Shown: positions 1-6,197 of the stretch, piece by piece
Numbering within the stretch: the first letter of the stretch is position 1
Layout: each line of letters begins with the position of its first letter
NCBI GenBank assembly: GCA_013696365.1
Contig: JACCYS010000031.1
Span: forward strand, 1 to 10,803
Source of the DNA: Nocardioidaceae bacterium
Lineage (GTDB): Bacteria; Actinomycetota; Actinomycetes; Propionibacteriales; Nocardioidaceae
DNA length: 10,803 nucleotides
Reading direction: 5' to 3'
Made by a program: the position numbers and the translations under genes
The notes under the pieces: generated by a model
Databases searched by the model: none
Told to the model about the DNA's origin: nothing
What the model saw: only the letters and a program-made list of their open reading frames with translations

Positions 1-1110
1 TTGGCAGCCCACGTCATCGAACCGCCCGCCTCGTGCGGCATCACCGTGCGCCGAGACGGCCAGCCGTACACGGTGGCCAGCAGTGACGAGCGGGCCGCTG
101 CCGTCGACGAGACGCAGTACGAGGAGCAGCAGGGGCCCTGCCTGCAGGCCCTGCGGACCGGCGAGGTGGTGGAAGTCACCGACCAGGCATGCGAGGGACG
201 GTGGGGTGGCTACGCCGCAGCCGCCTTTGCGCACGGCGTGCGGTGTTCGCTGAGCCTGCCGTTGGTCGTCGACAGAACGACCACCGGTGCGCTGAACCTC
301 TATGGCTACGCTGCCGCGAACGCCTTCAACGGCCGCGAACGTCAGCACGCCGAGGTGTTCGCCGCCCAGGCCTCCACCGCGCTGACGTTGATGATGCGCC
401 AAGCTTCGCAAGCCGAGCTGTCGGCCCAGTTGGAGCATGCGCTGGCGTCCCGCTCGGTCATCGACCAGGCCCTTGGGGTGCTGATGGGCCAGCAGCGATG
501 CTCGGCCGATGAGGCCTTCGCGCTGCTGCGCGCTCGCTCACAGAACAGCAACCGCAAGCTACGCGAGGTGGCGGCCGAGCTGATCTCCCGGCTGACCGGT
601 CAACCACCGGCCGACCCGCCGACCTTCAACCGCTCGCTATGGTTCCACGCGGTTGGGAATGCAGCCCGCGGCTGTTCGACGTGGCCGCACGCAGCGCGCG
701 TAAGGGCAGGTATGACCGACACTATTAAGCCCCTGAGCCCCGGGGTGATCGACGGGAACATCCAGGCAGTGGAGTGGGCCGACGAGCTTGCGTCGACGCG
801 GCTGGAGGTCGTGCAGCTGCGGCAGGCGATGCAGACCCGGGCCCCGATCGAGCAGGCAAAGGGCATGCTGATGCTGCGCTTTGGGCTTGACGACGACCGC
901 GCATTCGCCGTGCTTGTTCGCTGGTCTCGTGGCGCAAACATCAAAGCGCACACCGTCGCCCGGCTGCTGGTCGACGCCGTAGCCCGCGGGGAACGGCTGA
1001 CCGAGTTGTCAACGCCGGGTATCCCGTCATGGCTGAGCAGCGCGAGTGAAACAGTCACCAACTCGTCGCCTGCCGGCGACGCTCCCACTCAGCCACCCGC
1101 GGACAGGTGA
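1..1110 (+). CDS. GAF-ANTAR-ANTAR signalling / antiterminator protein (5' end probably cut by window edge)
   Basis: Predicted cytoplasmic sensor and RNA-binding antitermination regulator. Residues about 10-130 form a GAF domain with the actinobacterial signature (VDETQYEEQQGPCLQAL at 35-51, then SLSLPL and GALNLYGY). Residues about 145-197 are an ANTAR domain (VIDQALGVLMGQQ, then EAFALLRARSQNSNRKL). A second ANTAR domain lies at about 272-326 (PIEQAKGMLMLRFG, then AFAVLVRWSR). ANTAR domains normally bind paired hairpins in nascent mRNA as dimers to prevent termination. The TTG at base 1 is in frame, but GAF proteins of this type usually have some 20-30 more residues upstream, so the true start is probably outside the window. 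The linker at 203-237 is not domain-like and is followed by an ATG with its own SD, suggesting a fusion of two genes. The last 56 bases overlap the convergent FhuF-like gene. The signal sensed by the GAF domain is unknown. Confidence 0.88.
   Translation: MAAHVIEPPASCGITVRRDGQPYTVASSDERAAAVDETQYEEQQGPCLQALRTGEVVEVTDQACEGRWGGYAAAAFAHGVRCSLSLPLVVDRTTTGALNLYGYAAANAFNGRERQHAEVFAAQASTALTLMMRQASQAELSAQLEHALASRSVIDQALGVLMGQQRCSADEAFALLRARSQNSNRKLREVAAELISRLTGQPPADPPTFNRSLWFHAVGNAARGCSTWPHAARVRAGMTDTIKPLSPGVIDGNIQAVEWADELASTRLEVVQLRQAMQTRAPIEQAKGMLMLRFGLDDDRAFAVLVRWSRGANIKAHTVARLLVDAVARGERLTELSTPGIPSWLSSASETVTNSSPAGDAPTQPPADR
702..714 (+). promoter_or_regulatory. Internal SD plus ATG before the second ANTAR domain
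   Basis: AAGGG at 702-706 lies 5 nt before an in-frame ATG (712-714) at codon 238 of the GAF-ANTAR-ANTAR ORF. Initiation here would give a 132-residue stand-alone ANTAR protein starting MTDTIKPLSPG, a size and layout common in actinobacteria. A TANNNT box (TATGGT, 638-643) lies 68 nt upstream and might serve as a -10, but no good -35 is seen. This site is therefore either the remnant or the still-active start of an originally separate gene. Confidence 0.45.
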
Positions 1111-1873
1111 CACACGGCGCTGTCCGCGGAACCCGGTAAAGGTAGCAACAGCTGTAGCGCCGCCGAGTCCAGTGCGACCGACCTCGCTCGTCGACGATCT
1201 GGTGCAGGGTGGAACCGCCGACCAGCGGCGGAGTGTGCCCGAGCATCAGGTGAGCGTCGGAAGCTGCCCGCGGGATGTCCTGGCTGATCCAACCGCCGGT
1301 CAGGAACGCCACATCGATCGCATCGGTCACTGCCGCCCAAAGCCCGCGGCGGCCGATGCGGGTGGTCGGTGCGTACACCTGCAACGCCCGACGCGCGTGG
1401 TCGACGAGGTGTGTACGCAGCAGGGTCGCCAACGCCGGCAAGTCGGCGACCACCCGCGCGGCGGGCTCGCGGGCGGCTGGGTCGTCGGGCAGGCAGGAGA
1501 AGTCGGTCGAGGTGACGGCGGTGGCAGCGACAGGCGAGCCAGGGACGGCGGAAAACAGCCACAGACGCTCCGGGCTCGGGTCCAGCACCCTGCGGTCAAG
1601 GTGGAAGACGGCGACAGCGGGCAACACGACGGCGGCGAGGTACCAGTCCAACACCAGGCCCTGACCGGTGAGCAGGCCGGAGTTGCCGGCGAGGGGGTCG
1701 TCGTCGCCGGCGTACGCGGCGGCGGCGTCGCGCTGCCAGCCGACGAGCCGGGCGGGATCAACCAGCAGATCGCTGCACCGTATCCAACCGGGGCGTGTAT
1801 CGGTGGCACTGACGATCGTCGTCCAGGACACCCCGGCGTCCAGCCGGGTGAGGCTTTCAGCGATCGCTGCCAT
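1055..1873 (-). CDS. FhuF-like [2Fe-2S] ferric iron/siderophore reductase
   Basis: A 272-residue protein whose C-terminus carries the FhuF iron-sulphur signature: Cys242-Cys243-x10-Cys254-x2-Cys257, preceded by an Arg-rich stretch (TRRRYSCCYLYRVPR). FhuF-family proteins are cytoplasmic [2Fe-2S] reductases that release iron from ferric siderophores. The N-terminal part (DWYLAAVVLPAVAVF at 76-90) fits the helical FhuF domain but is weakly conserved by eye. The ATG at 1873 is chosen because AGGG lies 6 nt upstream. The frame remains open further upstream, but only antisense to mscR. The gene is divergent from mscR (54-nt gap) and its 3' end overlaps the GAF-ANTAR-ANTAR gene by 56 nt; Cys257 is encoded inside that overlap. 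No full DtxR/IdeR box is visible upstream. The Fe-S assignment is firm, the physiological substrate is not. Confidence 0.87.
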   Translation of the reverse strand: MAAIAESLTRLDAGVSWTTIVSATDTRPGWIRCSDLLVDPARLVGWQRDAAAAYAGDDDPLAGNSGLLTGQGLVLDWYLAAVVLPAVAVFHLDRRVLDPSPERLWLFSAVPGSPVAATAVTSTDFSCLPDDPAAREPAARVVADLPALATLLRTHLVDHARRALQVYAPTTRIGRRGLWAAVTDAIDVAFLTGGWISQDIPRAASDAHLMLGHTPPLVGGSTLHQIVDERGRSHWTRRRYSCCYLYRVPRTAPCVTCPRVAEWERRRQATSW

Positions 1874-1915
1874 AACCAACCCTGACACGACCGCACCCCG
1901 GCTGGACACCGGCGC

Positions 1916-1927
1916 TATCGTCGGGCC
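1916..1927 (+). promoter_or_regulatory. Putative leaderless promoter (-10) of mscR
   Basis: TATCGT at 1916-1921 fits the actinobacterial TANNNT -10 element. Exactly 6 nt separate it from the ATG at 1928, so transcription would begin at or next to the A of the start codon. No Shine-Dalgarno is present before this ATG (CGGGCC precedes it). No convincing -35 is seen at the expected spacing. The same architecture occurs at the MBL gene downstream. Confidence 0.45.
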
Positions 1928-3013
1928 ATGCCGCAGACAGTCAGAGGAGTAGTCGCCCGGGCTAAGGGCGAGCCCGTCAGTGTTGAGCAGGTCGAGGTGC
2001 CCGACCCGGGGCCTGGTGAGGTGGTCGTCGCCGTGCAGGCATGCGGGGTGTGCCACACCGATCTGCACTACCGCGAGGGCGGCATCAACGACGAGTTCCC
2101 ATTCCTGCTGGGCCACGAGGCGGCAGGTGTGGTTGAGCAGGTGGGTGACGGGGTGGTCGACGTCGACGTCGGCGACTTCGTGGTGTTGAACTGGCGCGCG
2201 GTCTGCGGCAGCTGCCGGGCGTGTAAGCGGGGCCGGCCGTGGTACTGCTTTGCTACCCACAATGCTGCCCAGCCGATGCGGCTTTCCGATGGCACCGCGC
2301 TGTCACCGGCGCTGGGCATCGGGGCCTTTGCGGACAAGACGCTGGTGCATGCTGGGCAGTGCACCAAAGTCGACCCGGCTGCCTCACCGGCCGCCGCCGG
2401 GCTGCTCGGCTGTGGGGTGATGGCAGGCCTGGGCGCCGCCATCAACACCGGGGGTGTAACCCGCGGCGACAGCGTCGCGGTTATCGGCTGCGGTGGGGTC
2501 GGCAATGCGGCCATCGCCGGGGCACGCCTGGCCGGCGCGTCCACGATCATCGCCGTCGACTTGGATGCGAAAAAGCTGCGGTGGGCCGAGGGGCTCGGTG
2601 CCACCGAGACTGTGGACGCGTCGGCCGGCGATGTCGTGCAAGCCATCCAGCAGCTCACTGGAGGCTTCGGAGCCGACGTGGTGATCGACGCGGTCGGTCG
2701 ACCGGAGACGTGGACGCAGGCCTTCTATGCCCGCGACCTTGCCGGCACCGTCGTGCTAGTCGGTGTGCCGACACCAGACATGACCGTGGAGCTGCCGCTG
2801 CTGGACGTGTTCGGTCGAGGTGGCGCGCTGAAGTCCAGCTGGTACGGCGACTGCCTGCCCGAGCGGGACTTCCCGATGCTCGTCGACCTCTATCAGCAAG
2901 GCAGGCTCGACCTGGACGCGTTCGTGTCCGAGACCATCGGTCTGGACGACGTGGAGGCCGCGTTCGACAAGATGCATCGCGGTGAGGTGCTGCGCTCGGT
3001 GGTCATGCTCTGA
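1928..3013 (+). CDS. mscR: S-(hydroxymethyl)mycothiol dehydrogenase
   Basis: Zinc- and NAD-dependent medium-chain alcohol dehydrogenase, 361 residues, the mycothiol analogue of glutathione-dependent formaldehyde dehydrogenase (also reported to reduce S-nitrosomycothiol). It oxidises S-hydroxymethylmycothiol, formed from formaldehyde and mycothiol, to S-formylmycothiol in the cytoplasm. Catalytic zinc ligands are Cys42 (GVCHTD), His63-Glu64 (LGHE) and Cys162 (LGCGV). The structural zinc is held by Cys93, Cys96, Cys99 and Cys107. The Rossmann motif is VIGCGGVG at 185-192, with Asp211 (AVDLD) pointing to NAD rather than NADP. Overall sequence and length match the mycothiol-specific subfamily (Rv2259 type). 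A membrane protein gene and an MBL-fold hydrolase gene follow on the same strand; mscR-MBL pairing is the usual arrangement. The start lacks an SD and appears leaderless. Confidence 0.95.
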   Translation: MPQTVRGVVARAKGEPVSVEQVEVPDPGPGEVVVAVQACGVCHTDLHYREGGINDEFPFLLGHEAAGVVEQVGDGVVDVDVGDFVVLNWRAVCGSCRACKRGRPWYCFATHNAAQPMRLSDGTALSPALGIGAFADKTLVHAGQCTKVDPAASPAAAGLLGCGVMAGLGAAINTGGVTRGDSVAVIGCGGVGNAAIAGARLAGASTIIAVDLDAKKLRWAEGLGATETVDASAGDVVQAIQQLTGGFGADVVIDAVGRPETWTQAFYARDLAGTVVLVGVPTPDMTVELPLLDVFGRGGALKSSWYGDCLPERDFPMLVDLYQQGRLDLDAFVSETIGLDDVEAAFDKMHRGEVLRSVVML

Positions 3014-3060
3014 GCAGCACCGGGGGCGCCGGGGGTCTTCCGGAGACGTCGCCACGCAGC

Positions 3061-4170
3061 GTGGAACGGCTGGCGTCGGTGGATGCCGCCAGGGGGGTCG
3101 CGCTAGTCGCGATGATGGCCGTCCACGTGCTGCCGGGCACCGACGCCGACGGTGCCGTCACCATCACCGACACGATCGCCCGCGGCCGTGCGTCGGCCGC
3201 ATTCGCGGTGCTCGCAGGCGTCGCGTTGAGCCTGGCGTACGCGCGGGGGGCACCGCTTCGATCGGTCGCCTGGGTTGGCGCCGGGGCGGGGCTGACCGTG
3301 CGGTGTGTGCTCATCGGTGTGCTCGGGCTGATCCTCGGTGAGCTCGACTCCGGAGTTGCGGTGATCCTCACCTACTACGCGGTGTTGTTTATCCTCGCCG
3401 TCCCACTGCTCGCCCTGCGGGCGCCGGCGCTCACCGCTATCGCCGCCGCGTTCTGCCTGCTCGCACCGGTTGTCTCGCAACTGCTGCGCACAAGCATGGC
3501 GCCCAAGCGGGGCCCCAGCCCCGCCGTCAGCGATCTGGCAGAGCCCGGCAGGCTGGCAGCGGAGGTTGCGCTGACCGGCTACTACCCGGTGTTCGTATGG
3601 ACGACATACCTGTGCCTTGGCCTCGCCGTGGGGCGACTGCGACTCACCTCCGACCGGGTCGCCGCCGGTCTGGCCGGGGTCGGTGCGGTGCTTGCTGTCG
3701 GCAGTGCGCTGATCTCACAGTGGCTGGTGGGCAGGGGCGTCGGCAGCGGTCTGTTGCCCAGCAACGCCGACGAGGTGTCGTTCAGCGGCACCGTACCCAC
3801 CGACACCTGGTGGTGGCTGGCGGTGGACTCGCCGCACTCTGGCACCCCGCTCGATCTCGCACACACCAGCGGCACCGCGTTGCTGCTGCTGGGGGTGCTG
3901 CTGCTCGTCGCCGGCCACGCCAGCCGACTGCTGCTGCCGCTGACCCGGGTCGGCAGCATGACGCTGACCCTGTACAGCGCGCACGTGGTGGCGCTGGCTC
4001 AGGGCTATGGGCCCGATGACCCCGAGCAGCTGTACGTCCTGCACGTGGCAGTGACGGTGGCGGTGGCCATGGCCTGGAGGTCGTGGCACGCTCGCGGCCC
4101 GCTCGAACAGTTGGTCTCCTGGCCATCCCGGGCGACCTCCCGGGTCGTCTCCGGCCAGCGCATTGGCTAA
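3061..4170 (+). CDS. Multi-pass membrane protein, HGSNAT/DUF418-like (putative acyltransferase)
   Basis: A 369-residue integral membrane protein with about eight to ten hydrophobic segments. The N-terminus has the signature of the heparan-alpha-glucosaminide N-acetyltransferase / DUF1624-DUF418 group: SVDAARGVALVAMMAVH at 6-22, including Arg11 and His22. Near the C-terminus, SPHSGTPLDL followed by a Leu-rich helix and SMTLTLYSAHVV also fit the group. Members are thought to move acyl groups across membranes, but bacterial substrates are mostly unknown. GTG 3061 is the only normal start between the in-frame stop at 2983-2985 and the conserved N-terminus; GGAG at 3042-3045 is a distant SD. A CTG overlapping the mscR stop codon is an unlikely alternative. 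The gene lies 47 nt after mscR and 9 nt before the MBL gene, inside what is usually a mscR-MBL pair. Function is inferred only at family level. Confidence 0.82.
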   Translation: MERLASVDAARGVALVAMMAVHVLPGTDADGAVTITDTIARGRASAAFAVLAGVALSLAYARGAPLRSVAWVGAGAGLTVRCVLIGVLGLILGELDSGVAVILTYYAVLFILAVPLLALRAPALTAIAAAFCLLAPVVSQLLRTSMAPKRGPSPAVSDLAEPGRLAAEVALTGYYPVFVWTTYLCLGLAVGRLRLTSDRVAAGLAGVGAVLAVGSALISQWLVGRGVGSGLLPSNADEVSFSGTVPTDTWWWLAVDSPHSGTPLDLAHTSGTALLLLGVLLLVAGHASRLLLPLTRVGSMTLTLYSAHVVALAQGYGPDDPEQLYVLHVAVTVAVAMAWRSWHARGPLEQLVSWPSRATSRVVSGQRIG

Positions 4171-4179
4171 CGTGCGGCC
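4168..4179 (+). promoter_or_regulatory. Putative leaderless promoter (-10) of the MBL gene, built on the upstream stop codon
   Basis: TAACGT at 4168-4173 fits TANNNT and lies exactly 6 nt before the ATG at 4180. Its first three bases are the TAA stop of the membrane-protein gene. The spacer GCGGCC has no SD function. The layout is nearly the same as at mscR (TATCGT, CGGGCC, ATG). No clear -35 was found. Confidence 0.42.
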
Positions 4180-4791
4180 ATGGCCAACAATGTCACCATC
4201 GAGAAGGTCGTCACCTCGGGCACATTCTCACTGGACGGTGAGACCTTCGACGTCGACAACAACGTATGGATCGTCGGCGACGACGCGCAGGTAGTCGTCA
4301 TCGATGCCGCGCACGACGCCGACGCGATCATCGCTGCAGTCGGCGACCGCAAGGTCGTCGCCTTGGTGCTCACCCACGCCCACGACGACCACATCGATGC
4401 CGCTGGTGCGTTGCAGCAGGGTACTGGAGCGCCGGCATGGCTACACCCCGACGACCGCATGTTGTGGGACGTGCTCTACTCCGAGGGACCGCAGCACGAC
4501 CTGTCCGAGGGGACAGTCGTCAGTGTCGGCGGGGTCGACCTGAGCGCCCTGCACACGCCGGGGCACTCCCCGGGCAGCACCTGCCTGTACGCCCCAGCGC
4601 TGGGGGTGCTCTTCAGCGGCGACACCCTGTTCGACGGCGGTCCCGGAGCCACCGGACGCTCCTACTCCGACCGCCCGACGATCGAGGCGTCCATCCGCGA
4701 GCGGCTGTTCATCCTGCCGCCGGACACCGTGGTGCACACCGGTCACGGCACCGACACCACGATCGAAGCCGAGGCAGCACGCACCTGGTGA
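4180..4791 (+). CDS. MBL-fold metallo-hydrolase of the mscR-associated type (candidate S-formylmycothiol hydrolase)
   Basis: A 203-residue glyoxalase-II-like metallo-beta-lactamase-fold hydrolase with the full dinuclear metal site. Visible ligands are His66, His68, Asp70 and His71 (THAHDDHID), His129 (TPGHSPGS), Asp148 (FSGDTLF) and His189 (TGHGTDT). It lacks a signal peptide and should be cytoplasmic. Proteins of this type (Rv2260-like) are encoded next to mscR in many actinobacteria. By analogy with glyoxalase II thioesterases, it may hydrolyse S-formylmycothiol to formate and mycothiol; that role is inferred from context and not proven by sequence. The start ATG has no SD and appears leaderless. 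The gene is separated from mscR here by one inserted membrane-protein gene and lies 104 nt before glyA. Confidence 0.9.
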   Translation: MANNVTIEKVVTSGTFSLDGETFDVDNNVWIVGDDAQVVVIDAAHDADAIIAAVGDRKVVALVLTHAHDDHIDAAGALQQGTGAPAWLHPDDRMLWDVLYSEGPQHDLSEGTVVSVGGVDLSALHTPGHSPGSTCLYAPALGVLFSGDTLFDGGPGATGRSYSDRPTIEASIRERLFILPPDTVVHTGHGTDTTIEAEAARTW

Positions 4792-4885
4792 CACGACCGC
4801 ACGGCCTGGTAACCGTCCGGTAGGGATTGTCGGCCAGGGGTGAGAGCATGGGTGGTGTTCGACCCGGCAGCCAGACCCGTTCACC

Positions 4886-4898
4886 GGAGGGACCCATG
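4886..4898 (+). promoter_or_regulatory. Shine-Dalgarno that fixes the glyA start
   Basis: GGAGG at 4886-4890 sits 5 nt before the ATG at 4896. The frame is open upstream, with an in-frame ATG at 4848 (16 residues longer, weaker AGGGG 9 nt upstream) and a TTG at 4827. The extension lies before the normal N-terminus of SHMT, so 4896 is preferred. The 104-nt gap after the MBL gene contains no convincing -10, terminator or ZTP-riboswitch core by eye. Confidence 0.8.
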
Positions 4899-6197
4899 GC
4901 CCACCACCCCGACACTGCGCATGGCCAGTCGTTGGCCGAGTTCGACCCCGAGGTCGCAGCGGCTGTCGACGCTGAGTTGCGCCGCCAGCAGACCACGCTG
5001 GAGATGATTGCCAGTGAGAACTTCGCCCCGGTGGCGGTGCTGCAGGCCCAGGGCAGCGTGCTCACCAACAAGTACGCCGAGGGATATCCGGGCAAGCGGT
5101 ACTACGGCGGCTGCGAGCATGTCGACGTCACCGAGACTCTCGCCATCGAGCGGCTCAAGGCACTGTTCGGCGCCGCCTACGCCAACGTGCAGCCGCACTC
5201 GGGCGCACAGGCCAACGCGGCCGCGATGCAGGCGCTTCTCACCCCCGGGGACACGATCCTGGGTCTCGACCTGGCGCACGGGGGTCACCTGACTCACGGC
5301 ATGCGGCTCAACTTCTCCGGCAAGCTCTACACGGTCGCCGCTTACCACGTGCGTGAGGACACCTCTACCGTCGACATGGACGAGGTGTTGTCGCTGGCCA
5401 AGGAGCACCAGCCGAAGCTGATCATCGCGGGCTGGTCCGCCTACCCCCGTCAGCTCGACTTTGCGGCGTTCCGGCAGATTGCCGACGAGGTGGGCGCCGC
5501 GTTGATGGTGGACATGGCGCACTTCGCCGGTCTGGTCGCCGTGGGTCTGCACCCCAGCCCGCTGCCACACGCCGACGTGGTCACCTCGACCACCCATAAG
5601 ACGCTCTGCGGCCCCCGCGGTGGCATCATCTTGACCAATCGCGACGATCTGGCGAAGAAGTTGCAGTCCGGTGTCTTCCCCGGCCAGCAGGGTGGCCCGC
5701 TCGAGCATGTGATCGCGGCGAAGGCAGTGGCATTCAAGGCGGCCGCCACCGAGGAGTTCGCCGACCGGCAGCGACGCACACTCGAGGGCGCCCGACTGAT
5801 CGCCGACCGGCTGAGTCAACCCGACATGGCTGATGCCGGCGTTGCGGTGCTGACCGGCGGCACCGACGTGCATCTGGTGCTGGTCGACCTACGCAACTGC
5901 GAGCTCGACGGCAAGCAGGCCGAGGACCGGCTGCACGGCATCGGCATCACCGTCAACCGCAATGCTGTGCCGTTCGACCCGCGGCCGCCGATGGTGACCT
6001 CGGGGCTGCGGATCGGCACGCCCGCGCTCGCGACCCGCGGCTTCGCGGCTGCGGAGTTCACCGAGGTCGGCGACATCATTGCCGCCGCGCTGCGCGCCGA
6101 CCTGTCCGACGACCACCTGGGCGCGCTGCGCACTCGGGTCAGCACGCTGGCCGAGGCGTTCCCGCTGTATGCCGACCTCGTCCCGTTCACGGCCTGA
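4896..6197 (+). CDS. glyA: Serine hydroxymethyltransferase
   Basis: PLP-dependent fold-type I enzyme, 433 residues. It interconverts serine plus tetrahydrofolate with glycine plus 5,10-methylene-THF and is the main entry of one-carbon units. Visible family motifs are EMIASENF (36-43), NKYAEGYPGKRYYGG (58-72), the PLP-binding lysine in STTHKTLCGPRGG (Lys235), and the substrate-carboxylate Arg372 in SGLRIGTPA. The residue three after the PLP lysine is Cys238; other SHMTs have Ala or Arg there, so activity should be retained. Length is slightly above the usual ~420 because of a short N-terminal extension. It lies on the same strand as mscR and the MBL gene, which gives a local one-carbon theme. 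The downstream SURF1 gene probably starts within its last 29 nt, suggesting translational coupling. Confidence 0.97.
   Translation: MAHHPDTAHGQSLAEFDPEVAAAVDAELRRQQTTLEMIASENFAPVAVLQAQGSVLTNKYAEGYPGKRYYGGCEHVDVTETLAIERLKALFGAAYANVQPHSGAQANAAAMQALLTPGDTILGLDLAHGGHLTHGMRLNFSGKLYTVAAYHVREDTSTVDMDEVLSLAKEHQPKLIIAGWSAYPRQLDFAAFRQIADEVGAALMVDMAHFAGLVAVGLHPSPLPHADVVTSTTHKTLCGPRGGIILTNRDDLAKKLQSGVFPGQQGGPLEHVIAAKAVAFKAAATEEFADRQRRTLEGARLIADRLSQPDMADAGVAVLTGGTDVHLVLVDLRNCELDGKQAEDRLHGIGITVNRNAVPFDPRPPMVTSGLRIGTPALATRGFAAAEFTEVGDIIAAALRADLSDDHLGALRTRVSTLAEAFPLYADLVPFTA

Noticed and set aside
1046..1885. A 279-codon plus-strand open frame opposite the fhuF-like gene
   Set aside because: Its product is Gly/Arg/Gln-rich with no domain, while the minus strand encodes a clear FhuF Cys motif. 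It is a GC-rich antisense shadow.
1874..2260. A 129-residue N-terminal extension of the FhuF-like protein
   Set aside because: It lies antisense to the conserved N-terminus of mscR, and the ATG at 1873 has its own SD.
4792..4895. A ZTP (pfl) or other riboswitch upstream of glyA
   Set aside because: The leader is C1-gene-associated and GC-rich, but I could not find the conserved ZTP core segments. A covariance-model (Rfam) search would settle it.
4881..5873. A 330-codon minus-strand open frame within glyA
   Set aside because: It mirrors the highly conserved glyA coding strand and its product resembles no family.
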